NCBI RefSeq assembly: GCF_016892605.1
Contig: NZ_JAFEMV010000002.1
Span: 62,001-126,000 of the forward strand
Length of the DNA stretch: 64,000 nt
Reading direction: 5' to 3'
Source of the DNA: Desemzia sp. RIT 804
Lineage (GTDB): Bacteria > Bacillota > Bacilli > Lactobacillales > Carnobacteriaceae
The notes beneath the pieces were generated by a model. The model worked only from the letters and a program-made list of their open reading frames with translations. It searched no databases and was not told where the DNA came from. Shown one piece after another: positions 35,382 to 44,490 of the stretch. Numbering within the stretch: position 1 is the stretch's first letter; each line of letters starts with the position of its first letter. The position numbers and the translations under genes are program-made.

Positions 35382-36068
35382 ATGAAAAAATATGGAATCA
35401 TTATTTTTTTACTGCTTTTATTTTTTGGAATTGTTTACATAGGAGTCAATCAAACGCAATCTTTTAGCAAACAATCTTCTACCGCAAAAACATCAGAACT
35501 CGAGACAACTGTTAAAGCAGAATCAGTCATAAACGAACCTATCCAGTTTGACAAATTAGAATCTGTTAACCGACTAAAAATCCGCGGAAGCAAATTAGCT
35601 TCAGAGATGGGGTTTAGTGTTTCCAGCAGCCTATGGGTTGTTAAAGAAGAAATCGTTGAGGAAGAAATAGAGGAAGAACTTGTAGAAAGCGAAGTAATTA
35701 CAAAAGAAGAAGATGATGAATCGACTGTGTATACGGAAAGCAGTTCTACTTATACACCAAATAAAAAAACAAACTCATCTACTACTAATTCTTCTAGTTC
35801 AAGCAGCTCTACAACTAAAACTCCAACAAAGCCTAAAGAAGAACCTAAAAAGGAAGTAGTTCCTAGTAAACCAATTGAAGAGACAGATAAAAAACCGGCT
35901 AAAGAGGAAGAGGACGACTCAGCAGAAGTCCCTGCTGAGTCAGAAGATTCTATCCCTGAACCACCTGCAGAGGAAGGAAGTTCTTCTGAAGAGGAATCAT
36001 CATCTAACGAGAATAGTACTGAATCCAGTAAAAAGTCCTCTCCTTCCTCAGATGAAATAAGCGAATAA
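35382..36068 (+). CDS. Membrane-anchored Ser/Glu-rich low-complexity protein, unknown
   Basis: 228 residues. One N-terminal membrane segment (about 4-22) without a clear cleavage site or lipobox, a short ordered part (about 50-90), then a long disordered tail rich in Ser, Glu, Thr, Lys and Pro (runs such as SSSSSSSTT and EEEDDSAE). No LPXTG motif. It resembles surface stalk or spacer proteins. GAGGAG precedes the ATG. Flanked by unrelated leftward genes. I do not recognise a family. Confidence 0.65.
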   Translation: MKKYGIIIFLLLLFFGIVYIGVNQTQSFSKQSSTAKTSELETTVKAESVINEPIQFDKLESVNRLKIRGSKLASEMGFSVSSSLWVVKEEIVEEEIEEELVESEVITKEEDDESTVYTESSSTYTPNKKTNSSTTNSSSSSSSTTKTPTKPKEEPKKEVVPSKPIEETDKKPAKEEEDDSAEVPAESEDSIPEPPAEEGSSSEEESSSNENSTESSKKSSPSSDEISE

Positions 36069-36081
36069 CCGTTACACATCC

Positions 36082-36119
36082 AAAAAGCCAGATCAACTAA
36101 ATAGTTGATCTGGCTTTTT
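36082..36119 (+). terminator. Terminator between the surface protein and recQ
   Basis: Arms AAAAGCCAGATCAACT and AGTTGATCTGGCTTTT, ending in a T-run on the plus strand; the A-run on the other side may also serve recQ. Confidence 0.9.
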
Positions 36120-36135
36120 TAGATAACCTTTTTCT

Positions 36136-38313
36136 TTATTCATAACTCTCTTCTGCTTTTAACTTTGCCAATACAAATTTGATCTCATCATATGAAATAG
36201 AATCAGCAATTGCCTCTTTAATCGGTTTTAAAGGAGACTTTCCTAGTTCATTTACAGCTGCTTTTATTTCGGTCTCTGCTTCCTCACTGACCAATTTCGA
36301 ATACTCCAACTCAGTACCTTCTTGAATCAAGACACACAAGTGGTTCACGATAGTCGTTGGAGATAAACCTCGAACAACTGCAATCTCAGCAATTGTTTTG
36401 CCTTCTTTGAAGTAGGATAATGTTTCTTCATGAGTAGCGCCTTTTTTTGAGGACTTATTTGACTGAGAAGCAGGTTTTACGACTACTTCTTTCATTGACA
36501 AGTTTTCTTTTCTCAGCTGATCTACATCCAAAGACTTTTCTGATGCATATGTTTGGATAACTTCAAGAAACCGTTCTCCGTACTCTTCTAATTTTGCTTC
36601 TCCTACACCATGGATATCCAAGAATTCTGTATCTGAGGCTGGAAATTTAGCCGCCATATCGATCAAACTTCTATCCGAAAATACCACAAACGGAGGTTTT
36701 CCCATTTCTTGAGCAATCCCTTTACGCAGTTCTCTTAACAATTCAAATAATCCTGTATCGTAATTTTCAATATTTTCTACTGACTTTTTCGTAGCAGCCT
36801 TTTCTTCTTTCAATGATTTTGTCACCGACAAACGGACTGTGGCTTTTAGTAAGTCATTCGTTTTAGTAGTAAATTGCAATATAGGGTATTGATCTCCGCC
36901 CAAATGCAGATACCCTTCACTGATCATAATCGAAATGATATCCTTAATATCTCCTTCAGTATATTCTTTCATTATTCCGTAAGTTGATAAATCATCAAAA
37001 TGCATTTGTTTAATCCGACTCGTCGCTTTTCCTCTTAAAACATCTGTCACCAGTCCCGTTCCATAAGTCTGATTCATTCGATAAACGCAAGACAAGATTT
37101 TCTGGCATTCTACAGTGACATCCGTTTTGACCATTTCACCATCACAATTCGAACAATGGTCACACTCTGTCCATTCTGGTATTTCATCAAAATAATTTAA
37201 TATCGTTTTCCGCAAGCAGCTTCCCGTTTTGCAATAAGTGATCATTGTATTGAGATTAGCTTTGGCATGCGGATTATTTCCTTGTTCAATCAAGAAAGTA
37301 TTGGTGATGATGTCTTGTCCGGAATAAAATAATAAGGCTTCAGATGGAGCACCGTCTCTCCCGGCACGACCCGCTTCTTGATAATAACTTTCCATATCTA
37401 ATGGCATATTGTAATGAATCACTCGTCTTACGTTTGATTTATCTATCCCCATACCAAATGCATTTGTTGCTACCATGATCGGTTTGCGGTCATACAAGAA
37501 ATCTTCTTGATTTTTCGTTCTTTCATGATTGCTTATCCCCGCATGATAAAGAGTTACGGGATACCCTTTTTTGTTCAATGTCTCATAGACTTTTTCCACA
37601 TTTTTCCGTGTGTTGCAATAAATGATACTCGATTCTTGATTGTCTACCATACGCAATAATTCGTTGGCTTTCTTTTTTGGTTTCACCACTGAAAAATAAA
37701 GATTTGGCCGATCAAAACTAGAGATGTATTGGTAAGGCTGATTCAACTTCAGCTGATTGACCATATCTTCTCGCACAGGTCTTGTCGCAGTGGCCGTAAA
37801 GGCCGCAAATGGAGGTCTGGTAGTCAATACATCCATCAGCTGTGGAATATTTTGGTAGCTAGGTCTGAAATCATGACCCCACTGAGAGACACAGTGCGCT
37901 TCGTCAACAGCTACTAAATTAATTCTCATTTGCTGAGCATAGGAAAGAAAAGTCTCATTCTGCAGCCTTTCCGGAGAGACATAGATCAAATCCAATTCGC
38001 CTTGAAGAGCGCTGTACAAAATATTTTCTTGTTCGTTAAAGGTCAACTGGCTGTTAATATAAGCAGCCTTCACTCCCATCGTTTGCAAGCCATCTACTTG
38101 ATCTTTCATTAAAGAGATCAACGGAGAAATGACGATCGTCACTCCATCCATACAAATAGCTGGAATTTGGTAACACAAGGATTTCCCTCCACCTGTAGGC
38201 ATGACGCCCAAGACATCTTCCCCTCTTAAAATGGCATCGATCAATTGCTCTTGTCCAGGACGGAAGGAGTCATAACCATAATACTGTTTCAATGTTGCTA
38301 AAATCGCTGTCAT
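36136..38313 (-). CDS. recQ: ATP-dependent DNA helicase RecQ
   Basis: 725 residues. Helicase motifs MPTGGGKSLCYQ (Walker A), VDEAHCVSQWGHDFRPSY (DEAH plus aromatic loop), TATATRPV and QEAGRAGRDG. Zinc-binding cysteines follow (CLRKTIL...CDHCSNCDG), then RQC winged helix, an HRDC domain (about 515-595) and a C-terminal HTH tail (GKTIAEIAVVRGLSPTTIVNHL). 3'-5' unwinding in recombination and fork repair. The ATG at 38313 has GGAGG five bases upstream and is preferred over the one at 38325. Confidence 0.95.
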   Translation of the reverse strand: MTAILATLKQYYGYDSFRPGQEQLIDAILRGEDVLGVMPTGGGKSLCYQIPAICMDGVTIVISPLISLMKDQVDGLQTMGVKAAYINSQLTFNEQENILYSALQGELDLIYVSPERLQNETFLSYAQQMRINLVAVDEAHCVSQWGHDFRPSYQNIPQLMDVLTTRPPFAAFTATATRPVREDMVNQLKLNQPYQYISSFDRPNLYFSVVKPKKKANELLRMVDNQESSIIYCNTRKNVEKVYETLNKKGYPVTLYHAGISNHERTKNQEDFLYDRKPIMVATNAFGMGIDKSNVRRVIHYNMPLDMESYYQEAGRAGRDGAPSEALLFYSGQDIITNTFLIEQGNNPHAKANLNTMITYCKTGSCLRKTILNYFDEIPEWTECDHCSNCDGEMVKTDVTVECQKILSCVYRMNQTYGTGLVTDVLRGKATSRIKQMHFDDLSTYGIMKEYTEGDIKDIISIMISEGYLHLGGDQYPILQFTTKTNDLLKATVRLSVTKSLKEEKAATKKSVENIENYDTGLFELLRELRKGIAQEMGKPPFVVFSDRSLIDMAAKFPASDTEFLDIHGVGEAKLEEYGERFLEVIQTYASEKSLDVDQLRKENLSMKEVVVKPASQSNKSSKKGATHEETLSYFKEGKTIAEIAVVRGLSPTTIVNHLCVLIQEGTELEYSKLVSEEAETEIKAAVNELGKSPLKPIKEAIADSISYDEIKFVLAKLKAEESYE

Positions 38314-38387
38314 ATAAACCTCCAAAAAAAACGTTCATTTATATCTATTCTTCTACTAGCCTATCACACTTTTTTAGATTACAAATT

Positions 38388-38425
38388 AAAAATACGCAAA
38401 AATTCTTTTAAATTTTTGCGTATGC
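38388..38425. terminator. Hairpin between recQ and the siderophore operon
   Basis: Arms ATACGCAAAAATT and AATTTTTGCGTAT. It lies upstream of recQ and downstream of the siderophore operon, so it may support the adjacent terminator. Confidence 0.5.
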
Positions 38426-38455
38426 TTTCTTTTTATGTATTTATTGATCAAATAT

Positions 38456-38499
38456 AAAAAATGCCCAAAGCGCAACTTCAGCTTTTAAGCATTTTTCAG
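38456..38499 (-). terminator. Terminator of the siderophore-uptake operon
   Basis: On the minus strand AAAATGCTTAAAAGC pairs with GCGCTTTGGGCATTTT (mismatched), followed by TTTATA; it is 26 bp past the last small gene. Confidence 0.6.
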
Positions 38500-38524
38500 T
38501 TTGATGACTATATCAAAGTTAGTT

Positions 38525-38740
38525 TTAGCTATTTGTCTGGAAATCCACTTCTTTATCTCCTATAAAAACAATTTTGATGTTCCAACGAGGATGAAAAATA
38601 AGTTGATTGTTTATCACTTCTACAGTGATATGGATCTCCTCATCTTCTTGGGTCAATAAAGCCATTCTTTGTGATTCCTTATCCATATAAACTTTCAATT
38701 TATCGGAAAAATGAATCTTCCAATCAAAAAATTCTATCAT
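38525..38740 (-). CDS. Small protein of unknown function at the end of the siderophore operon
   Basis: 71 residues, acidic and Ile/Val-rich, predicted mostly beta (KIHFSDKLKVYMD, EIHITVEVINNQLIFHP). No signal peptide or membrane segment. AAGGAGG precedes the ATG. It lies 32 bp after the ATPase gene and before the terminator, so it is probably co-transcribed with iron uptake. No family recognised. Confidence 0.6.
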   Translation of the reverse strand: MIEFFDWKIHFSDKLKVYMDKESQRMALLTQEDEEIHITVEVINNQLIFHPRWNIKIVFIGDKEVDFQTNS

Positions 38741-38772
38741 TTTTAAGTTCCCTCCTTATCAGGGAATATTTT

Positions 38773-39576
38773 TTACCCCACTAATGCAACTTTTTTAGTT
38801 ACTTCATAGTCTAAACAAATCGGGTATTGTTTATTTTCACTGATTTGCAATGTAGCATCGATTCCATATAGTTCGCTCAAATTTTCTTTAGTAATCGCTT
38901 CACAAGGCGAACCTTCGCAAATGAGTTTGCCATTTTTCAATCCTATAATATTGTCTCCATATTTACAAGCGTTGTTCAATTCATGCAGCACCATCACTAC
39001 AGTAAAACCTGCTGTTTGATTCAACTTGCTCAACAGTTGCAGAATCTCTTGCTGATAAGACAAGTCTAAATACGTAGTCGGCTCATCAAGCATGATTATA
39101 TCTGTCTCTTGGGCAATCGTCATAGCAATCCATACTCGTTGTCGTTGTCCTTGAGACAACGTGTCTAACTTACGATGGGCAAATTCTTGAAGCTCCGTCT
39201 CTTCTATCGCCCAATCGATCATTTCTTTATCATGCTTAGATAACCCACCAAAACTTTTTTGATAAGGAAACCTTCCATATGCTACCAGTTCTCTTACAGT
39301 CAAGCCAACTGGACAAATCGGTTCTTGGGGCAAAAACGCAATCTGTTTGGCCATTGCTTTCTCTTTTTGTTTAGTGATATCTTTTCCATTGATATAAACA
39401 GCACCAGATTGGGGTTTGATCACTCTGGCAATGCTTTTTAAGAGAGTTGATTTTCCACAACCATTGGCTCCAATAATAACATTGATTTTACCTTTTAAAA
39501 TGGAAAGACCTAATTTTTCTATCACAACTCGTTCATCATATCCCACTGACAACTCTTTTACGACTATTGCTTCCAT
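38773..39576 (-). CDS. Ferric-siderophore ABC importer, ATPase
   Basis: 267 residues. Walker A GANGCGKST, signature LSQGQRQRVWIAMTIAQ, Walker B IIMLDEPTTYLDL. The FepC/FhuC/FecE type. AGGAG precedes the ATG, 3 bp after the permease stop. It powers the two permease subunits encoded upstream. Confidence 0.92.
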   Translation of the reverse strand: MEAIVVKELSVGYDERVVIEKLGLSILKGKINVIIGANGCGKSTLLKSIARVIKPQSGAVYINGKDITKQKEKAMAKQIAFLPQEPICPVGLTVRELVAYGRFPYQKSFGGLSKHDKEMIDWAIEETELQEFAHRKLDTLSQGQRQRVWIAMTIAQETDIIMLDEPTTYLDLSYQQEILQLLSKLNQTAGFTVVMVLHELNNACKYGDNIIGLKNGKLICEGSPCEAITKENLSELYGIDATLQISENKQYPICLDYEVTKKVALVG

Positions 39577-39579
39577 TTA

Positions 39580-40587
39580 TTAATTCTCCTTTATAATCAA
39601 ATACATGAAATAAGGCACTCCAAATATAGAAATAATGATTCCAACAGGTATTTCTATAGGAGAAAACAGGTTCCTAGAAACTGCATCTGCACACAACATG
39701 ATAATGGCACTGATTAAAGCTGAAACAAGTAAAGTGTGTTTATGAGAACCACCCACTAACTTCTTAGCGATATTAGGAGAGATCAATCCGATAAAACCAA
39801 CATTCCCAGCAAAAGCAGTAGCCCCTCCGGCTAAAACGACCGCATAAGTCAACAATTTTTTCCGTTCATTATTTCGGTTCAATCCTAAGGAAGTGATGTG
39901 TTCATCTGAGAATTGTAGGACATCCAATTTTTTATAATTCAACAGTACTAAACCAAAAAGAACACAAACTAATGGCAAAAGGATCTTCGCATACTCCCAC
40001 CCTGTTCCCCATAAACTTCCAGATGTCCAAATCAATACTCTGTTGTATTCTCCCACTCCGCCTCTAAAGATAAAAAACGTCATAAAGGCACTCAATCCCG
40101 CGTTGATTCCCAAACCTACTAAAATCATTTTTTTAGGTTTTATACCTTTATGGCTTGAAAGAAAGTAAATAATTCCTGCAGAAACAGCTGCTCCGATAAT
40201 AGCTGAAAAAGGCAATAAATAAATAGAAAAAGAACCTAACTGATGATAATAATAGATAGTTTGGGAAGAGACAACTAAAATTGCCGCTACAGCTGCTCCA
40301 GCATTTATTCCAATAATTCCCGGATCCGCTAGTTCATTTTTTGTGATCGTTTGGATGATTCCTCCAGATGTTGCTAATGCTACACCTACACATATAGCGA
40401 CTATCATTCGCGGCAGTCGTAGATTTAAAAGAGCCGTTTCTTGAAAGGTATTGCCTCGGCCGATAAAAGTCAAGAAAATATCTGCGAAACTGATTTGATA
40501 GCTTCCCCAGCTTAAGTAGACAGCTGCTGAAACGATAAAAAAAATCACTAGTAGAATCACGATCTTCTGAATGCGTATTTCTTTCAT
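39580..40587 (-). CDS. Ferric-siderophore ABC importer, permease 2 (FecD/FhuG type)
   Basis: 335 residues with about nine or ten membrane helices of the FecCD family. LNLRLPRMIVAICVGVALATSGGIIQTITKNELADPGIIGINAGAA is the family signature. The ATG at 40587 is set by GGAG ten bases upstream and lies 1 bp after the stop of permease 1; a frame from 40617 would overlap it by 29 bp. Confidence 0.9.
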   Translation of the reverse strand: MKEIRIQKIVILLVIFFIVSAAVYLSWGSYQISFADIFLTFIGRGNTFQETALLNLRLPRMIVAICVGVALATSGGIIQTITKNELADPGIIGINAGAAVAAILVVSSQTIYYYHQLGSFSIYLLPFSAIIGAAVSAGIIYFLSSHKGIKPKKMILVGLGINAGLSAFMTFFIFRGGVGEYNRVLIWTSGSLWGTGWEYAKILLPLVCVLFGLVLLNYKKLDVLQFSDEHITSLGLNRNNERKKLLTYAVVLAGGATAFAGNVGFIGLISPNIAKKLVGGSHKHTLLVSALISAIIMLCADAVSRNLFSPIEIPVGIIISIFGVPYFMYLIIKEN

Positions 40588-40588
40588 A

Positions 40589-41575
40589 TCAAGCTGACTC
40601 CTTTCTTGCTGCTGCAATGAAAAAAGGTACTCCTATCAAGGCAGTAATGATTCCGACCGGCATTTCATAGGGAGCATAAACTAAACGTGCTCCCATATCT
40701 GAGTAAACCATCAAGACAGCTCCCAATAAAAAAGACAACGGAATATTTTTGGCATAATTTTCACCTACTAATCTACGGTTGATCTGCGGAATGATCACCC
40801 CTACAAATCCAATATTCTTTCCAACCGCTACAGCTGCAGCGCACATAGGAATCAAGAGCAGAAAGGTCCATAGTCTTGTTCTTCTCGGGTCTACGCCTAA
40901 ACCTACAGCGGCTTCATCCCCTAGACTAAGAATGTTGATTTTTTTCGCTAATAACAGGCTAAGCAGTAAACCTAAGGTTCCTACAATAGCGACCAATTTG
41001 AACTCCGTCCACGTAACATTTCTGAAACTTCCTGATATCCAAAAAGCAATCAATTGAGACTTATTAGACAGTATTCCAATGGTCGTCGTCAAAGAAATAA
41101 AAAAAGTACTCATGGAAATACCAGCCAATAATAATTTACTGACAGATTTTCCTTTTACTTCTTTGTAGAGGAAAAACATTACCAATGCCGCACTGAAAGA
41201 TGTACCGATCAAAGAAGCTACCATTACATTTTGAGTATTGATAGTAATATTAGCAGCATAAAAGAGAGCAATCACCAATGTAGCTCCTTGACTCACTCCA
41301 AGCAATGAAGGCTCTGCTATAGGATTGCGCGTAATTCCCTGTATCATAGCTCCAGTAGCCCCTAAAATCCCTCCCGTAAAGAGAGCTGACAGTACTCGAG
41401 GGATTCGGACATCTTTAATCAATATTTGATCCAGCTCATTTGTTTGATTCCATAAACTGTCAATCAGTTCTAATATACTGATTTTTGTAATTCCTAGAGA
41501 GATACTGAGATAAACGCCAACGATCAGAAGCACAAAGCAACTACTGATAAAAAAGGTCGTTTTATTCTGCTTCAT
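40589..41575 (-). CDS. Ferric-siderophore ABC importer, permease 1 (FecC/FhuB type)
   Basis: 328 residues, FecCD family. DVRIPRVLSALFTGGILGATGAMIQGITRNPIAEPSLLGVSQGAT is the signature, and FVGVIIPQINRRLVG the coupling-loop region. It overlaps the end of the binding-protein gene by 14 bp (translational coupling). It forms a heterodimeric channel with permease 2. Confidence 0.9.
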   Translation of the reverse strand: MKQNKTTFFISSCFVLLIVGVYLSISLGITKISILELIDSLWNQTNELDQILIKDVRIPRVLSALFTGGILGATGAMIQGITRNPIAEPSLLGVSQGATLVIALFYAANITINTQNVMVASLIGTSFSAALVMFFLYKEVKGKSVSKLLLAGISMSTFFISLTTTIGILSNKSQLIAFWISGSFRNVTWTEFKLVAIVGTLGLLLSLLLAKKINILSLGDEAAVGLGVDPRRTRLWTFLLLIPMCAAAVAVGKNIGFVGVIIPQINRRLVGENYAKNIPLSFLLGAVLMVYSDMGARLVYAPYEMPVGIITALIGVPFFIAAARKESA

Positions 41576-42509
41576 TTAGCAACACCGCTATTTCATCTAG
41601 CAGTAGTTCTCTGCCAATAGGGCTGTATCCTTGATTAAAGTATGGCGAAGCATCAAGTGTGATTACATTACCAGCTTTTACTGCAGGCAAGTTGTTCCAA
41701 ATAGGATTCTCTTGAAGAATAGCTAAATCTTCATCTGTTGCGATTGCAAAAATATAATCTGCTTCTATTGCAGCTAAACCTTCATACGTCACTACTGGCA
41801 AACTAATATCTGTTTGTTCCGGCATCCCATCAGGCTTGCGCAATCCCATATCTTCATAAAGGATATTTCCAAACCCAGCTCCATCAAATACAAAAAATTG
41901 ACCCCCACTAGCTAAAAAGGCTAGATAAGTAGTATCTTCTCCGTGATTTTCTTTGATTTCATCGCCTATGGCTAAGGCTTTTCTATTGTACTCGCTCAAC
42001 CATGTCTCTGCTTTATCCACTTGGTTAAATACTGTCCCCACAGCTTTTACATCTTCTTGCCAATTTAATGCTTCTAGCTGGATCATAACAGTTGGTGCGA
42101 TATCTTTTAACTGTTCATACACTTTTTCTTGCACCGTAGACAGAATAATCATATCCGGTTCTAAATTCATGATCGCTTCTATATCAAACGTATCTTGCAT
42201 GCTATAACCTAATATATCGGCCCCTTCTAAAATATCTTCTAAATAGGAAGGAAACTTAGTGTAATCATAGGCATCACTATTCGCCGTTCCTACAACTTTA
42301 TATCCTAAAATAGACAAAATATCACTATTCCCACTTAAATCAACGATTCTTTTTGGATCTTTAGGGACCTCTACTTCTCCCTTAGCATCAAAGATCGTAA
42401 TCATCTCTTCTTTTTCTTGAGGTTCCCCAGCTTGACCTGAACAACCTGTAACAAATAATAACGATATAAAAACAAACAAAGCTATTTTAACACTATATTT
42501 TTTCATCAT
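41562..42509 (-). CDS. Ferric-siderophore-binding lipoprotein
   Basis: 315 residues. Lipobox FVTGC (Cys at about 23), Glu-rich linker, then a class III binding protein (TroA/FhuD-like fold): PKDPKRIVDLSGNSDILSILGYKVVGTANS and a long central helix around 170-195. First gene of a five-gene operon of binding protein, two permeases, ATPase and a small protein. GAGGAG precedes the ATG. Ligand class (hydroxamate, catecholate or citrate) cannot be read from sequence. Confidence 0.9.
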   Translation of the reverse strand: MMKKYSVKIALFVFISLLFVTGCSGQAGEPQEKEEMITIFDAKGEVEVPKDPKRIVDLSGNSDILSILGYKVVGTANSDAYDYTKFPSYLEDILEGADILGYSMQDTFDIEAIMNLEPDMIILSTVQEKVYEQLKDIAPTVMIQLEALNWQEDVKAVGTVFNQVDKAETWLSEYNRKALAIGDEIKENHGEDTTYLAFLASGGQFFVFDGAGFGNILYEDMGLRKPDGMPEQTDISLPVVTYEGLAAIEADYIFAIATDEDLAILQENPIWNNLPAVKAGNVITLDASPYFNQGYSPIGRELLLDEIAVLLNEAE

Positions 42510-42573
42510 CTGTTGATCTCCTCTTATTTCTACTCAAAAGTTCAATACTTCACATTCTCATCTGTTAAGTTTT

Positions 42574-42619
42574 ATTATACTAGATATTCTATAAATGTTA
42601 AGTCCTTTTTAACATTTAT
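42574..42619 (-). promoter_or_regulatory. Promoter and palindromic operator of the siderophore operon
   Basis: On the minus strand TTAACA (42596-42601), 16-bp spacer, TATAAT (42574-42579). A perfect 11-bp inverted repeat, ATAAATGTTAA/TTAACATTTAT with a 7-nt centre (42591-42619), covers the -35. The sequence differs from the classic Fur box, but its position fits a repressor that responds to iron. Confidence 0.65.
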
Positions 42620-42660
42620 CTAAAAATTTTTGTTATTAATAAATCTTTTCTTTTTACATT

Positions 42661-42858
42661 TTATAATGAAATTAGGATGTGTTGGAACAATTCTGCAGTT
42701 TGGTTAGCGGATCCTCTAGATTGTTCAGCCTGTTTACGAACTTCATCGGCTATGGCGACAAACCTTTTTCCATGTTCTCTGGCACGAGCTGGCTTAATTG
42801 CTGCATTTAAAACTAATGAGTTCGTTTGATTAGAAATGTATGTTGTATAATGACTCAA
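42661..42858 (-). pseudogene. Fragment of a methyl-accepting chemotaxis protein
   Basis: 65 codons encode the hairpin tip of an MCP signalling domain: [40 protein letters not shown], against the usual [37 protein letters not shown]. Key tip residues Glu and Gly are changed to Lys and Arg. No membrane, HAMP or ligand domain is adjacent, and the only start is a TTG with no ribosome site. It is a relic of a deleted receptor and hints at a motile ancestor. Confidence 0.75.
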
Positions 42859-42967
42859 GCATACAACTAACTTTTAAATTAAACTCTAATTAAAAATAAG
42901 TATTAATACTATTTTATTTATTCCTTTCGTTATCGTACTTTGATATGATACTTTTGAGGTGTATAAA

Positions 42968-43708
42968 TTGAAATTGACCATTCGGAAAAGAACATTAGGC
43001 AACATCCCACTATTGGAAGTTGTCCCGACAAAACAACGCAATGAAAAATTGCCTTTGATTATTTATTATCACGGTTGGCAATCTGTAAAAGAATTGAATT
43101 TAACGCAAGCTCGTTATTTAGCACGCGAAGGTTTTAGAGTATTATTACCTGATGCTGTAAATCATGGGGAAAGAAAACAACCTGTTTCCAACATCCCTTC
43201 TCTCACTTTTTTCCAAAGTATTCATTCCAATTTATTTGAGTTTGGCTTTATCATTGATCATTTTCGTAAAATTGGATTTGTAGATGATGTCATTGGAGTT
43301 GGAGGAACATCTATGGGTGGTATCACAACTTGCGCGTTATTGACGCATCATCCTGAAATCAAAGCAGCAGCTTGTTTGATGGGATCACCTAAATTACTCG
43401 CTTACCAAGAACGCATTGTAAAACATGCGACTCGACTCAAACGACATTTGCCAGAAGATTATTTCGATTTATTGAGTTGGATTCCTAATTATGACCTATC
43501 TTTACGTCCAGAAACCTTACAAGGCAGGCCGTTGTACATTTGGCATGGTACGCAAGACCAAATTGTACCTTATGATCACGTGGCTGCATTTGCGGAAGAG
43601 CAAAAGAATACGCCAAATATTTATTTTATGGATGAAGAAGAAGAACATTTAGTTAAAACAAGCACGATGCATGACGTTGCGACGTTTTTCGTTAACGAGC
43701 TGTTATAA
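42968..43708 (+). CDS. Alpha/beta hydrolase (YtaP-like serine esterase/peptidase)
   Basis: About 246 residues. Oxyanion region IIYYHGW, nucleophile elbow GGTSMGG (Ser), acid in WHGTQDQIVP (Asp) and a C-terminal His in EEEHLVKTSTMHDV. Prolyl-oligopeptidase-like hydrolase fold without a propeller, so small esters or peptides are likely substrates. I prefer the TTG at 42968, eight bases after GAGGTG; a GTG at 42959 overlaps that site. Terminator follows. Confidence 0.82.
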   Translation: MKLTIRKRTLGNIPLLEVVPTKQRNEKLPLIIYYHGWQSVKELNLTQARYLAREGFRVLLPDAVNHGERKQPVSNIPSLTFFQSIHSNLFEFGFIIDHFRKIGFVDDVIGVGGTSMGGITTCALLTHHPEIKAAACLMGSPKLLAYQERIVKHATRLKRHLPEDYFDLLSWIPNYDLSLRPETLQGRPLYIWHGTQDQIVPYDHVAAFAEEQKNTPNIYFMDEEEEHLVKTSTMHDVATFFVNELL

Positions 43709-43760
43709 TAGGATACCAATACAGATATGTTGTAGAAAGCCATTCATAGAATACTATAAG

Positions 43761-43808
43761 ACCCCTTCAGATTAGGTAGCTCATACCTAATCTGAAGGGG
43801 TCTTATTT
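43761..43808 (+). terminator. Terminator of the hydrolase gene
   Basis: Arms AGACCCCTTCAGATTAGGTA and its near-perfect complement, 54 bp past the stop. Confidence 0.85.
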
Positions 43809-43934
43809 ATAATGTATTAAGCATTTCCTGCACTTTGCTTATTTAACTTCATTCACAACATTGTTTGGCGGGTGAATAACACAGTAATTTCTTAATTTTT
43901 ATAATCGTTCCTTCTCAAAAACGCTCCTTTTGTT

Positions 43935-44468
43935 TCAGTTAGTTTGGAACGGCTTGCTGTAAACAACTTTTCCTGAAACATTTTCCAGACTGTTTTCTTT
44001 CAATTCAAGCGCTAGGAAAGCTTCATCCGGCACTTCAAATGGCGACTCAATGCCAAAGACCGAAGCCGGTTTAAATCCGAAACGCGGATAGTATTTGTCG
44101 TGCCCCAATACAATAACAGATCGATAACCTAAGTCTCTGGCCTTTAATAAAGCATCAAAAATTAATTTGCTGCCGATGCCTTTATTTTGGTAATCCGGCA
44201 AAACAGACACTGGAGCTAAAGCTAATGATTCATAGTTATGAGAGTCATTTTCAATGCTGATCTTCGTTAATAACACATGCCCTACTATTCTGTTATTCTT
44301 TTCTGCCACCAAAGATAATTCTGGAATAAAGGCTGTGCTTTTCCGCAATCTCGCTACTAAAAAGTGCTCGGTATGATCGGTATATTTTTCATTTTTAAAG
44401 GCTTCTTCCACCACTGCTTCTGTTTCACTATAATCTCTTTTTGTTTCTTGCCTTACTGTGACAGTCAT
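43935..44468 (-). CDS. GNAT-family N-acetyltransferase (YhbS-like)
   Basis: 177 residues. LVARLRKSTAFIPELSLVAEKNNRIVGHVLLTKI and LAPVSVLPDYQNKGIGSKLIFDALLKA (acetyl-CoA motif A, QNKGIGS), then VIVLGHDKYYPRFGFKPA, the mark of the YhbS subgroup. The ATG at 44468 is the family start; the open frame to 44531 overlaps the methyltransferase relic. Substrate unknown. Confidence 0.88.
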   Translation of the reverse strand: MTVTVRQETKRDYSETEAVVEEAFKNEKYTDHTEHFLVARLRKSTAFIPELSLVAEKNNRIVGHVLLTKISIENDSHNYESLALAPVSVLPDYQNKGIGSKLIFDALLKARDLGYRSVIVLGHDKYYPRFGFKPASVFGIESPFEVPDEAFLALELKENSLENVSGKVVYSKPFQTN

Positions 44469-44490
44469 TCTCAGCTCGTTCTCCTTAATT

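Noticed and set aside
35750-36079. 109-codon minus-strand frame antisense to the Ser/Glu-rich protein
   Set aside because: Mirror of low-complexity coding sequence; the plus-strand gene has signal segment, ribosome site and terminator.
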